Below are positions 33,394 to 41,900 of a stretch of DNA of 64,000 nt, piece after piece. The notes beneath the pieces are model-generated. The model saw only the letters and a program-made list of their open reading frames with translations. It made no database searches and was not told the DNA's origin. Source of the DNA: Mesorhizobium sp. M2E.F.Ca.ET.219.01.1.1 (GTDB taxonomy: Bacteria; Pseudomonadota; Alphaproteobacteria; Rhizobiales; Rhizobiaceae); NCBI RefSeq assembly GCF_004016445.2, contig NZ_SADT02000003.1, positions 139,231 through 203,230 on the forward strand, read 5' to 3'. Both the position numbers and the translations under genes were made by a program. Numbering within the stretch: position 1 is the stretch's first letter; each line of letters begins with the position of its first letter.

Positions 33394-34466
33394 TAGCCGG
33401 CCTTGATCTTCTCGAACTCGGCGACCATGCGCTGCTTGAGGTCCGGCGCCACCGGCTGCTGGAACAGCGTCTTGTCGAGGAACTTGTCGAGATTGTCGAA
33501 GCCGCGCTCGGTGAGCAGTTTCTGGTCCATCGCCGCCATGCCCGCGCTGTTGCCGTGACCGTAGCCAAAGGTCTTCACCATATACTCCGAAACACCCGGC
33601 GCGTTGACGGCGCTCAGGAAATCATAGGCCTGGTCGAGCTTGCCCGGCGCATCCTTGAGCAGCACGTAGCCGCACACCCAGGTCGAGATGCCTTCCTTGG
33701 TGTCGCGGTTCATGGCGATCGGCATCCCCTGGCCTTTCAGCGTCACATAGGTCTCGTTCCAGCCCCAGACCAGATCGACCTCATTGCCCGTGAAGGCCTG
33801 GTTGAGGTCGGTATCGTCCGTCCAGTAGAAGCGGACATTCTTGTGCACGTCGCGCAGGAAGGCCGAGGCTTGGCTGAACTGCTCGTCCGTCATCTTGGTC
33901 CAGTCCTTCAGACCGATCACCAGGCTCGCCAGCGCATAGGCGTCATCGACATTGTCGCCGATGGTGACGCGGCCCTTGAACTTCGGGTCGGCGAAGATCT
34001 TCAGCGACTGCGCCTCATCCGCCGTCACCTTGTCGGTGCGGTAGAGCAGCGAGGTATTGCCCCAGTCGAAAGGCATGAACCAAGCCTTGCCGTCGGCGGT
34101 GGTGGCGAGATCCTTCATCGCCATGATGCCGGGATTGAGATCCTTCCAGCCGGCGATCTTCGAGGTGTCGAGCGGCTGCAGCAACCCGGCCTCGCGCCAC
34201 TTCACCACGCTTTGCGAGCAGGGATGCGCGATATCGGCCTTGAAGCCGGCGCGTATCTTCTCGAAGGCCTCGTCCTCGTCGCCGAAGAAGGAGAAGGTCG
34301 GCTCGGCGCCGTGTTTGGCGGTGTAGGCCGGATGCAGCAGCGGATCCTCGTAACCGGACCAGTCGAAGACGACGAGGTCGCCGCCGCCTTCCGCAAGCGC
34401 ATAGGCGGTGCCCGCGCCGACGGTGACGAGGGCAGCCAGGGCAAGGCGGCGAAGCATGGTTTTCAT
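33390..34466 (-). CDS. Periplasmic amine-binding protein (PotD/PotF-like), second paralogue
   Basis: A 358-residue solute-binding protein with a signal peptide (MLRRLALAALVTVGAGTAYA) and the spermidine/putrescine-binding fold: VVFDWSGYEDPLLHPAYTAK, FFGDEDEAFEKIRAGFKADI, VVKWREAGLLQPLDTSKIAG. It is closely similar throughout to the protein encoded just upstream and clearly arose by tandem duplication. Differences cluster in the middle and C-terminal lobe (for example FTGNEVDLVWGWNETYVTLK), so the two may bind different ligands. It serves the ABC transporter encoded at 29285-32131. Confidence 0.9.
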   Translation of the reverse strand: MKTMLRRLALAALVTVGAGTAYALAEGGGDLVVFDWSGYEDPLLHPAYTAKHGAEPTFSFFGDEDEAFEKIRAGFKADIAHPCSQSVVKWREAGLLQPLDTSKIAGWKDLNPGIMAMKDLATTADGKAWFMPFDWGNTSLLYRTDKVTADEAQSLKIFADPKFKGRVTIGDNVDDAYALASLVIGLKDWTKMTDEQFSQASAFLRDVHKNVRFYWTDDTDLNQAFTGNEVDLVWGWNETYVTLKGQGMPIAMNRDTKEGISTWVCGYVLLKDAPGKLDQAYDFLSAVNAPGVSEYMVKTFGYGHGNSAGMAAMDQKLLTERGFDNLDKFLDKTLFQQPVAPDLKQRMVAEFEKIKAGY

Positions 34467-34512
34467 GGCGCGAGAAACTCCCCCATCGCGGACGACGCGA
34501 GGAAGTTAAGAG

Positions 34513-34579
34513 AATTCAGAAGCTTTGGCGAGCCCGCTCACTTTGCTCTGCTCGGCAAGCGAGCGGGTCGCTGAATTCG
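34513..34579 (-). other. Intercistronic hairpin between the two binding-protein genes
   Basis: Right after the first binding-protein stop, an outer stem (GAATTCAG with CTGAATTC) encloses an inner stem (GCGAGCCCGCTC with GAGCGGGTCGC). No T-run follows, so it more likely stabilises upstream mRNA or attenuates than terminates. Confidence 0.6.
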
Positions 34580-34580
34580 T

Positions 34581-35663
34581 TCAATAGCCGGCTTTGATCT
34601 TCTCGAATTCGGCGATCATCTTGAGCTTGAGCTCCGAAGGCAGCGGCTGCTGGAACAGCGTCTTGTCGACCCACTTTTCGACGTTGTCGTAGCCCTTTTC
34701 CTTCAGGATCGCCGGGTCGACGCCGGCCATGCCCTTGGCATTGGCCTGGCCGTAACCCCAGTCCTTGACCAGCGTCTTGGCGACTTCCGGATCGTTGACG
34801 GCGTTGAGGTAGTCATAGGCCTTGTCGACATTGCCGGGCGCGTCCTTGAACAGCACGTAGCCGCACACCCACGTCGAGATGCCTTCGTCGGTGTCCTTCT
34901 TGGACTTGATGGGCACGCCCGCGGCGACCGACTGCACGGTGGCGTCGTTCCAGGCCCAGGCGAGGTCGACCTCGCCGCCGGAGAGCAATTGCACGATGTC
35001 GGTGGTGTCGGTCCAGTAGGAGCGCACATTCTTGTGCACCTGGCGCAGGAAGTCGGACGCCTGTTTGAACTGCTCGTCCGTCATCTTGGTCCAGTCCTTC
35101 AACCCGATGGCGAGGCTGGCCAGCGCATAGGCATCGTCGACATTGTCGCCGATCGAGACCCTGCCTTTGTATTTGGGATCGGCGAACACCTTCAGCGACT
35201 GCACGTCCTTTTCGGCGATCTTGTCGGAATTGTAGGTGAGCTGGGTGTCGCCCCAGTCCCAGGGCATGAACCAGGCCTTGCCGTCGGGCGTGGTGGCGAG
35301 ATCCTTCATCGCCATGATGCCGGGATTGAGGTCTTTCCAGCCGGCGATCTTCGAAGTGTCGAGCGGCTGTAAGAGCCCGGCCTCGCGCCACTTCACCACG
35401 CTTTGCGAGCAGGGATGGCCTAGATCGGACTTGAAGCCGGAGCGGATCTTTTCGAACGCCTCGTCCTCGTCGCCGAAGAAGGCGAAGGTCGGCGAGTCGC
35501 CGTTCTTCTCGACATATTTGCCGTGGAAGCTCGGATCCTCGTCGCCGGACCAGTCGAACACGATCAGGTCCTTGTCGGCGGCAACGGCGAACGCCGCTGC
35601 CGAAGCCGCGAGCGCGCCGCCAAGCGCCAGGGTCAAAGTCAGGCGTCGGCTGAGTTTCTTCAT
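34581..35663 (-). CDS. Periplasmic amine-binding protein (PotD/PotF-like), first paralogue
   Basis: A 360-residue solute-binding protein. The signal peptide (LTLTLALGGALAASAAAFAV) is followed by IVFDWSGDEDPSFHGKYVEK, FFGDEDEAFEKIRSGFKSDL, HPCSQSVVKWREAGLLQPLD and GISTWVCGYVLFKDAPGN, shared with its tandem paralogue. This copy differs at ligand-facing stretches (IVQLLSGGEVDLAWAWNDAT). Being first after the regulator and followed by a hairpin, it is probably made in larger amounts than the second copy. It delivers substrate to the polyamine-type permeases at 29-32 kb. Confidence 0.9.
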   Translation of the reverse strand: MKKLSRRLTLTLALGGALAASAAAFAVAADKDLIVFDWSGDEDPSFHGKYVEKNGDSPTFAFFGDEDEAFEKIRSGFKSDLGHPCSQSVVKWREAGLLQPLDTSKIAGWKDLNPGIMAMKDLATTPDGKAWFMPWDWGDTQLTYNSDKIAEKDVQSLKVFADPKYKGRVSIGDNVDDAYALASLAIGLKDWTKMTDEQFKQASDFLRQVHKNVRSYWTDTTDIVQLLSGGEVDLAWAWNDATVQSVAAGVPIKSKKDTDEGISTWVCGYVLFKDAPGNVDKAYDYLNAVNDPEVAKTLVKDWGYGQANAKGMAGVDPAILKEKGYDNVEKWVDKTLFQQPLPSELKLKMIAEFEKIKAGY

Positions 35664-35745
35664 GCTGTTCCCATCCTCTTTTTGGTTTTGCCGGTCTTGT
35701 TTGGCCGGCTGTTGCTAACCCGGCATTTGCTAGCCCCAGTTCTCG

Positions 35746-36429
35746 CTAGCCATAGTGTTTCGGGAAGGCGGCGGCCAAAAACGCATTCGCCGCCTGCAGC
35801 GCGGTCTCTCGGGTGGTGTCCTCCGTCCCCATCATCAGCCGCAGCCACAGACCCTCGAGCATGGCGCTGAGCGCGAGCGCGATGGCCTGGGGGTCATAGG
35901 CGTAACCGCCGCTCTGTTTGAGCGTCGCGCAGAGATCGATGAAGACCTGCTGATAGTAATTGTCGCGCGAGCTGCTCAGCGCCTGGTAGGTCGGCCGCGA
36001 CTTTGCCTCGCCCCAGAAGGCGAGCCAGGCGGCGAGCTTGCGCTTGTTGCAGATCGAGCGGTCGAAATCGGCCCAGACCAGATACTGCAGCTGCCTGGCC
36101 GGATCGTCGCCGGCCTTCTGCAAGGCGGTGCGCCAATGCGCCGAATACTCGTCATACATGTGCTGCAGCGTGGCGATGAGCAGCTTTTCCTTGCTCTCGA
36201 AATGGAAGTTGACGATGCCGCGCGACAGGCCCGCGCCGTCGGCCACGTCAGCCATCGTCGTTTCGGCATAGCCACGCTTGGCCAGTGAATCGATCGTGGC
36301 CTCGATCAGTTGCAACCGCCGGACCTCTTTCGAGGCCTTGCGGCCGCGCTTTTCGGCATCGCCTTTTTGCGACGTTTCGGAGAGAGCATCGCTCGCCTCG
36401 GTGTTCATGGGTGTGACGGTCTCCAGCAT
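35746..36429 (-). CDS. TetR family regulator, BetI-like
   Basis: A 227-residue repressor. The DNA-binding domain (RRLQLIEATIDSLAKRGYAE, then MADVADGAGLSRGIVNFHFE) and especially the C-terminal region (YLVWADFDRSICNKRKLAAW, LAFWGEAKSRPTYQAL, LSAMLEGLWLRLMMG) follow BetI, the choline-responsive repressor of betaine genes. A basic, charged extension of about 35 residues precedes the domain. Start ATG 36429 is six bases after the methyltransferase gene; ATG 36408 with GGAG upstream is an alternative. It is the natural candidate to bind the three TTGAA-N6-TTCAA sites in this cluster. Confidence 0.9.
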   Translation of the reverse strand: MLETVTPMNTEASDALSETSQKGDAEKRGRKASKEVRRLQLIEATIDSLAKRGYAETTMADVADGAGLSRGIVNFHFESKEKLLIATLQHMYDEYSAHWRTALQKAGDDPARQLQYLVWADFDRSICNKRKLAAWLAFWGEAKSRPTYQALSSSRDNYYQQVFIDLCATLKQSGGYAYDPQAIALALSAMLEGLWLRLMMGTEDTTRETALQAANAFLAAAFPKHYG

Positions 36430-36435
36430 GGCCGG

Positions 36436-37230
36436 CTATCCAACCGGCTTCCAACCGCGCAGATGAGTGGGGCGGTGCTCGCCACTGTCAAGCACCTTCT
36501 GCATCGCCTCCCAGGTCCTGATGTTCTTGTCGACATAGGCCGCGCCGACCGCTGCCGCGGCCTGCGCGTAGAGCGGCCCCTTGAGCCGCAAAAGCTCTTC
36601 GCGGGCGACCTCGCGGTACCATGGATTGCGGTCGCGCACCGTGATGTCGGTGAAGCCGGCGCGCCGCATCGCCTCGGCGTAGCGCGCCGGCGAGGCCATG
36701 GCGAAGGAGAGCCCCTCGGCCGCGACATAGGCCTTCATCTCAGGCGACGGTTCTCCGTCATGCGAGATCATCCAGTTCGACGCGGCAAAGACTCCGCCCG
36801 GCTTCATCACCCGAAAAATCTCGGCGAACAGCGCGTCCTTGTCCGGCACATGCAAAAGCGCGTCCTTGGAGAAGACGACGTCGAAGGAAGCATCGGCGAA
36901 GGGCAGCGGCCCCGGCGGCGCCTGGACGAAGCCGACGCGGTCGTCGAGGCCCTGCCTGATCGCCCCTCGCCTCGCCGCCTCGATCACCGGCTTTTCGACG
37001 TCGAAGCCGGTGGCTCGAGCCGCGCCGTGCGCTGCCACCAGATGCAGAGTGATGCCGCCGGCGCCGCAGCCGATATCGAGGATCGTCTTGCCCCTGAGCG
37101 ATAGGCCTTCGACCACGCGGTCGACCTCTTCAGGACCGCCCGGCGACAGGTAGCCCTCGCCCCACAACGCCTCCAAGAAGCGGATGGCGGTGTCGTCATA
37201 TTCCGGCTCGGCGTCAGCCGTCTCGATCAT
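36436..37230 (-). CDS. SAM-dependent methyltransferase, phosphoethanolamine-methyltransferase-like
   Basis: A 264-residue class I methyltransferase. Motif I is TILDIGCGAGGITLHLVAAH and motif post-I VTGF-like ATGFDVEKPVIEAA; SFDVVFSKDALLHVPDKDAL and RVMKPGGVFAASNWM follow. The upstream ALWGEGYLSPGGPEEV resembles the signature found in phosphoethanolamine N-methyltransferases. The C-terminus (HRPTHLRGWKPVG) is shared with relatives I recall only as uncharacterised. It is the first gene of the operon with the BetI-like regulator and is divergent from the FAD oxidoreductases. An N-methyltransferase within a catabolic amine operon is unexpected. Confidence 0.82.
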   Translation of the reverse strand: MIETADAEPEYDDTAIRFLEALWGEGYLSPGGPEEVDRVVEGLSLRGKTILDIGCGAGGITLHLVAAHGAARATGFDVEKPVIEAARRGAIRQGLDDRVGFVQAPPGPLPFADASFDVVFSKDALLHVPDKDALFAEIFRVMKPGGVFAASNWMISHDGEPSPEMKAYVAAEGLSFAMASPARYAEAMRRAGFTDITVRDRNPWYREVAREELLRLKGPLYAQAAAAVGAAYVDKNIRTWEAMQKVLDSGEHRPTHLRGWKPVG

Positions 37231-37318
37231 CGGATCCTCAACCCAAAATGCCGATGTGGATCAGTCCAGAGATACGGGCAAAGCCTAGCGCATTAACGGG
37301 AAAACGCAACATCATTTG

Positions 37319-37334
37319 TTGAACATTCATTCAA
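37319..37334. promoter_or_regulatory. BetI-type operator, site 3
   Basis: TTGAACATTCATTCAA, a TTGAA/TTCAA dyad midway in the 202-base region between the methyltransferase (start 37230) and the first FAD oxidoreductase (start 37433). Aligned with sites 1 and 2 the consensus is TTGAAYRWYCRTTCAA. Confidence 0.78.
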
Positions 37335-37432
37335 TATAGCTGGACAAAAAGCCGTTAGCCGTGCCAAATTCGGCGCATCGGGGAACAACCAGCCCAGAAA
37401 AAGAAGGGCGACCAGATGGAGGGTGAGCGCGC

Positions 37433-39052
37433 ATGAAGGCATGGGACGCGATCGTCATCGGCGGCGGCCACAACGGCTTGGTCAACGCCTGCTACCTGCA
37501 GCGCGCTGGGCTCGACGTGCTGGTTCTCGAGAAGAACGACTGGATCGGCGGCGCCGCCACCAGCCGCGAGCTGACACCGGGCTTCCTCTATTCCAACTGC
37601 TCCTATGTCTGCTCGCTGTTCCGGCCCGAGATCATGCGCGACCTGGAGCTGCCGCGCTTCGGCCTGCAGGTCATCTCCTATGAAGGCGGCGCCGTGTTCA
37701 CGCGCGACGGCGACTATCTCGCCAACTACCGCGACCATGACGCGCATCGCCGCGAGTTCGCCCGCTTCTCGAAGCGAGACGCCGAGGCCTATGACCGCTA
37801 TTCGCGCGACGTCACCAGGCAGTGCCGCTTCATCCAGCCGCTTTTGATGCGCACCGCCCCCGACCCGACCAGTTTTAGGCCGCGCGACCTGGGTGAACTG
37901 CTCTATCTGGGGAAAAAGTTCGCAGGTCTCTCGGCCGAGGAGATGGCGCTCACCCTGCGCTTCTGGACGATGTCGATCTCCGACTTCCTCGATGAGTATT
38001 TCGAGACCGACGTCATCAAGGCGAACTTCGCGCTCTCCGGCATCATCGGCACGGCGCTCGGGCCGATGTCGCCCGGCACCGCCTATGTGCTGCTGCACCA
38101 CTATATGGGCGAGGTCGACGGCTCGGTCGGCGCCTGGGGCTATGCGCGCGGCGGCATGGGCGCCGTCACCAAGGCGCTGGCCGCCTCCTTCAAGGCTTCA
38201 GGCGGCACCATCCGCACCGGCGCCGAGGTCGATCATGTGCTGATCAGGAACGGCAATGCCAAGGGCGTGGTGCTGGCCGGCGGCGAGGAGATTTACGGCA
38301 AGCTCGTCATCTCCAACGCCGACGTCAAACGCACCTTCCTGAAGCTGGTCGAAGAGAAGGAACTGCCCGACATCTTCCTGCGCCGTGTGCGGAATTTCAA
38401 AATCCGCGGCTCGTCAGGCAAGGTCAACATCGCGCTGGACTCCCTACCCGAGTTTCCGGCTCTGCCGAAAGACTCGCCGGTCTACCGCGCCGATATGCAT
38501 TTCACCGATTCCATCGAGCGCATGGAGCGCGCCTATGACGACTGGAAGGCCGGGCGCTGGTCGGCCGATCCCTTCCTCGACATGATGATCCCGACCACGC
38601 TCGACCCGACCACGGCGCCGCCCGGCAAGCATTTCATGAGTTGTTTCGTGCAATACGCGCCGCCCAAGTTAGACGGGCGCGACTGGACCGACGCCGACCG
38701 CGACGGCTTCGCCGAAAGCGTGATTTCCCAGATCGCGCAATATTCGCCCGGCTTCCGCGACCGCATCGTCCACATGGAAGTGCGCACGCCGCGCGAGATC
38801 GAGGCCGAGGTCGGCCTCACCGAAGGCAACATCTTCCAGGGCGAGCTCACCTTCGACCAGCTGCTCTTCAACCGCCCAGTGCCGGGCTACGCGCAATACC
38901 GTTCGCCGGTCGGCGGCCTCTATATGTGCGGCTCCTCCACGCACCCGGGCGGCGGCGTCATGGGCGCGCCGGGACGCAACGCCGCCGCCGAGATCCTGCG
39001 CGATCTTGCCAAGCCAACCTTGCATATGAGCCCGGCCCATGACGTCATCTGA
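37433..39052 (+). CDS. FAD-dependent oxidoreductase, phytoene-dehydrogenase/PYROXD2-like (1)
   Basis: A 539-residue flavoprotein. The N-terminal FAD fold reads AIVIGGGHNGLVNACYLQRA with VLEKNDWIGGAATSRELTPG, and the C-terminal FAD motif is GLYMCGSSTHPGGGVMGAPG. The interior resembles the CrtI/CrtO/PYROXD2 superfamily (GYARGGMGAVTKALAASFKA). ATG 37433 has GGAGGG upstream. The next gene, a diverged paralogue, overlaps its end by 14 bases. Members oxidise or isomerise C-C or C-N bonds; the substrate here cannot be read from sequence. Operator site 3 lies upstream. Confidence 0.85.
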   Translation: MKAWDAIVIGGGHNGLVNACYLQRAGLDVLVLEKNDWIGGAATSRELTPGFLYSNCSYVCSLFRPEIMRDLELPRFGLQVISYEGGAVFTRDGDYLANYRDHDAHRREFARFSKRDAEAYDRYSRDVTRQCRFIQPLLMRTAPDPTSFRPRDLGELLYLGKKFAGLSAEEMALTLRFWTMSISDFLDEYFETDVIKANFALSGIIGTALGPMSPGTAYVLLHHYMGEVDGSVGAWGYARGGMGAVTKALAASFKASGGTIRTGAEVDHVLIRNGNAKGVVLAGGEEIYGKLVISNADVKRTFLKLVEEKELPDIFLRRVRNFKIRGSSGKVNIALDSLPEFPALPKDSPVYRADMHFTDSIERMERAYDDWKAGRWSADPFLDMMIPTTLDPTTAPPGKHFMSCFVQYAPPKLDGRDWTDADRDGFAESVISQIAQYSPGFRDRIVHMEVRTPREIEAEVGLTEGNIFQGELTFDQLLFNRPVPGYAQYRSPVGGLYMCGSSTHPGGGVMGAPGRNAAAEILRDLAKPTLHMSPAHDVI

Positions 39053-40613
39053 TTTGAACTGGGACGCCATCGTCATCGGCGGCGGCCACAACGGCCTCGT
39101 CGCCGCCGCCACACTGGCCAAGTCCGGCCGCAAGGTGCTGCTGCTCGAAGCCGGCAACGAGGTCGGCGGCGCCGCGCGCACCGAGGAATTCGCGCCGGGC
39201 TTCCGCGTATCGGCCGTCGCGCATCTGCTCAACCGCCTGCATCCCGATGTGGTGAAGACGCTGGAGCTGGAACGCCACGGGCTGACGATCGAACGCGGCG
39301 ACTTCGTGCCGTCGGTGGCACTGTCGAAGGACGGCCCGCTTACGCTGCACGACGCCTATGGTGAGGTGTTGACCGGCGCGAGCCCTGCGGAACAATCCGC
39401 CTGGAAGGAACTGCGCGCGCAGCTGCTGCGCTATGCCGGCGTGCTGAAGCCGTTCCTGTCGCGCCGGCCGCCTGACCTCGGCAACATGTCGCTTGCCGAA
39501 ATGACCGGACTTGGCCAGACCGCGCTGGCGCTGAAGCGGCTCGGCAAAGAAGACATGCGCGACTTCCTGCGCGTGCTTCTGATGAACGTCTACGATCTGC
39601 TCGACGAACAGCTTTCGGACGACCGGCTGAAGGGCCTGCTTGCTTTCGACGCCACACTTGGCTCGCATCTCGGCCCGCGCTCGCCGACCTCGCTGCTTGG
39701 CCTCTATTACCGGCTTGCCGGCGAGATCGGCGGCCTTGCCGGCGCGCAAGTCCAGCCGAAAGGCGGCATGGGCGCCGTCGTCGCCGCCATCCGCGCCGCG
39801 GCGGAAAAGGCCGGCGTTTCCATCCGCCACGCATCGCCGGTCGCCAGGGTGATCGTTGAAAAGGGCCGCGCCGTCGGCGTGGTCACGCAGACCGGCGAGA
39901 CGCTGCGCGCAAAGACCGTCGTTTCCGCCGTCAACCCGGCGACGACGATCCTCGATCTGGTCGGCCCGCGCGAGGTCGACACCGGCTTCGTGCGCAAGGT
40001 GAAGAACATCCGCATGAAGGGCGACGCAGCCAAGCTCCATCTGGCGCTCGACCGGCCGCCGCAATTTACCGGCGTCGATGCCGCCGGCCACAAGGGCCGC
40101 CTCGTCATCGCCCCCTCGCCCGACCATGTCGAGCGCGCCTTCAACCCATCGAAATATGGTGAGTTTTCTCCGGAGCCGGTGATGGAGATCACGCTGCCCA
40201 GCCTCGTCGATCCATCGCTCGCTCCGCCCGGCGCCTGCGTGCTCTCAGCGGTGGTGCAATACGCGCCCTATGCGTTGAAAGAGGGCTGGACCGCCGGCAA
40301 GCCGAAATTCCTCAAGGCGATCATGGGTGAGCTCGAAGCCTATGCGCCCGGCATCGGCGCGACGGTGCGCCACGCCGAGCTCCTGACGCCCGCCGATATC
40401 GAGGCGCGCTACCGCATGCCCGGCGGCCACTGGCACCATGGCGAGTTGCAGGCCGACCAGATGCTGATGTCGCGGCCGGTCTCCGGCTGGTCGGGCTATG
40501 ACACACCGCTCGAAGGACTGTTCCTTGCCGGCGCCGGCTCGCATCCCGGCGGCGGCATCTCCGGCGCGCCCGGCCTCAACGCCGCGCGCCGCATCATCGC
40601 GATGAGGGCATGA
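39039..40613 (+). CDS. FAD-dependent oxidoreductase, phytoene-dehydrogenase/PYROXD2-like (2)
   Basis: A 524-residue paralogue of the preceding protein, with AIVIGGGHNGLVAAATLAKS, LLEAGNEVGGAARTEEFAPG, VQPKGGMGAVVAAIRAAAEK and GLFLAGAGSHPGGGISGAPG. The two share layout and ends but differ widely inside, so they may form a heterodimer or act in sequence. It starts within the previous gene (14-base overlap). The pair is co-transcribed with a GcvT-like protein. Confidence 0.85.
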   Translation: MTSSDLNWDAIVIGGGHNGLVAAATLAKSGRKVLLLEAGNEVGGAARTEEFAPGFRVSAVAHLLNRLHPDVVKTLELERHGLTIERGDFVPSVALSKDGPLTLHDAYGEVLTGASPAEQSAWKELRAQLLRYAGVLKPFLSRRPPDLGNMSLAEMTGLGQTALALKRLGKEDMRDFLRVLLMNVYDLLDEQLSDDRLKGLLAFDATLGSHLGPRSPTSLLGLYYRLAGEIGGLAGAQVQPKGGMGAVVAAIRAAAEKAGVSIRHASPVARVIVEKGRAVGVVTQTGETLRAKTVVSAVNPATTILDLVGPREVDTGFVRKVKNIRMKGDAAKLHLALDRPPQFTGVDAAGHKGRLVIAPSPDHVERAFNPSKYGEFSPEPVMEITLPSLVDPSLAPPGACVLSAVVQYAPYALKEGWTAGKPKFLKAIMGELEAYAPGIGATVRHAELLTPADIEARYRMPGGHWHHGELQADQMLMSRPVSGWSGYDTPLEGLFLAGAGSHPGGGISGAPGLNAARRIIAMRA

Positions 40614-40615
40614 GG

Positions 40616-40663
40616 ATGAAATTCGTCGAAGTAGCGCTCCACGGCGAAGGAACGCCGTCATGA
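40616..40663 (+). other. Fifteen-codon bridging reading frame
   Basis: In the 46-base gap between the second FAD gene and the GcvT-like gene there is MKFVEVALHGEGTPS, starting two bases after the previous stop with GAGG before it. Its TGA overlaps the next ATG (ATGA). It could carry ribosomes across the gap. It may also be a chance frame. Confidence 0.3.
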
Positions 40664-41898
40664 ACCATCATCCCACGATCAAGCCGTCAACCGACGCCCG
40701 CACAGCAGCCCAATCCCACTTCCGCACGCTGCGGTTGGGCACTCCCTTCCAGCCGCGCATCGACGCGCTGGGGCTGAAGCAGGACTGGTACAGCTGGGCC
40801 GGCTACCGCGCGCCGCATTCGCTGTGGGACGAGGAGCTGGAATATTTCGCCATCCGCAGCCAGGCGGCGCTCTTCGACATCTCGCCGATGACCAAATACC
40901 GGATCGAGGGCCCGGACGCCGAGGCCTATCTCGACCGCGTCACGCTGCGCGACGTGACCAAACTGAAACCGGGCCGCGTCCACTACACCGCCTGGTGCGA
41001 CGACGAGGGTTTCGTGCTTGATGACGGCACGCTATTCCGGCTGTCGCCGACACGCTTCCGTCTGTGCTCGCAGGAGCGGCATCTGCCCTGGCTGCTCGAC
41101 AGCGCTTTTCGGTACGATGTGACTGTCGAGGAAGAGACCGAGGCCGTCGCCGGCCTGGCGCTGCAAGGCCCGACTTCCTTCGCCATCCTGCGCGACGCGG
41201 GCTTTGCCGGCGTCGAGCGGCTGAAGGTTTTCGACCTTGCCGAGTTCGCACATGACGGCGCGACCGTCACCATCTCGCGCACCGGTTTCACCGGCGATCT
41301 CGGCTACGAGCTGTTCGTGCCGGCCGACAAGGCGCTGAGCCTCTGGGACCGGCTGATGACGGCGGGCGAGCTGCGCGGCATCCGCGCCATCGGCTATACC
41401 GCGCTGAACCGCGCACGGCTGGAAGCCGGGCTGATCGTCGCCAATGCCGACTTCACCACGTCCGAGCATGCCATTCGCACCGACCACCTGCGCATGCCGG
41501 ACGAGATCGGCCTCGGCTTCATGATCGATCCGGACAAGGGACACTTCAACGGCCGCCGCGCCATCCTCGAAGCACGCGCCAGGAAGAAGCTGCGCCACGT
41601 GCTGGTCGGGCTGGAGATCGAAGGCAACATCCCGGCCGAGCACGCCATCGTCTATTATCGCAAAAGCCAGGAGGTCGGGCTGGTCAGCGCGGCGATGTGG
41701 TCGCCTATGGCCAAGCGCAACATCGCGCTCGCCTCGCTGCAGCGGCCTTATGGCGATACGATCGTCGACGACCTCTGGGTCGAGATTTACGCCATGCGCG
41801 AGCTGCAGTACCAGAAGCTGATGAAGAAGGCGAAGGCGGTGCCGCGGCCCTTCATCAAGCTCGACCGCCGCACCGCCAACCTGCCGGCGGACTTTTGA
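40660..41898 (+). CDS. GcvT-like folate-binding protein (aminomethyltransferase/demethylase family)
   Basis: A 412-residue protein of the GcvT/DmdA superfamily: WYSWAGYRAPHSLWDEELEY, ALFDISPMTKYRIEGPDAEA, TRDVTKL-like LRDVTKLKPGRVHYTAWCDD, ISRTGFTGDLGYELFVPADK, then the C-terminal barrel (GFMIDPDKGHFNGRRAILEA). About 40 extra residues precede the usual start. Such proteins pass a methyl or methylene unit to tetrahydrofolate, as in glycine cleavage, dimethylglycine oxidation and O- or S-demethylation. In this operon it may capture the one-carbon unit released by demethylation. That role is inference. Confidence 0.85.
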   Translation: MNHHPTIKPSTDARTAAQSHFRTLRLGTPFQPRIDALGLKQDWYSWAGYRAPHSLWDEELEYFAIRSQAALFDISPMTKYRIEGPDAEAYLDRVTLRDVTKLKPGRVHYTAWCDDEGFVLDDGTLFRLSPTRFRLCSQERHLPWLLDSAFRYDVTVEEETEAVAGLALQGPTSFAILRDAGFAGVERLKVFDLAEFAHDGATVTISRTGFTGDLGYELFVPADKALSLWDRLMTAGELRGIRAIGYTALNRARLEAGLIVANADFTTSEHAIRTDHLRMPDEIGLGFMIDPDKGHFNGRRAILEARARKKLRHVLVGLEIEGNIPAEHAIVYYRKSQEVGLVSAAMWSPMAKRNIALASLQRPYGDTIVDDLWVEIYAMRELQYQKLMKKAKAVPRPFIKLDRRTANLPADF

Positions 41899-41900
41899 CC

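Noticed and set aside
40616..40663. Calling the 15-codon frame a gene
   Set aside because: It is too short to judge as a protein; kept only as a possible coupling element.
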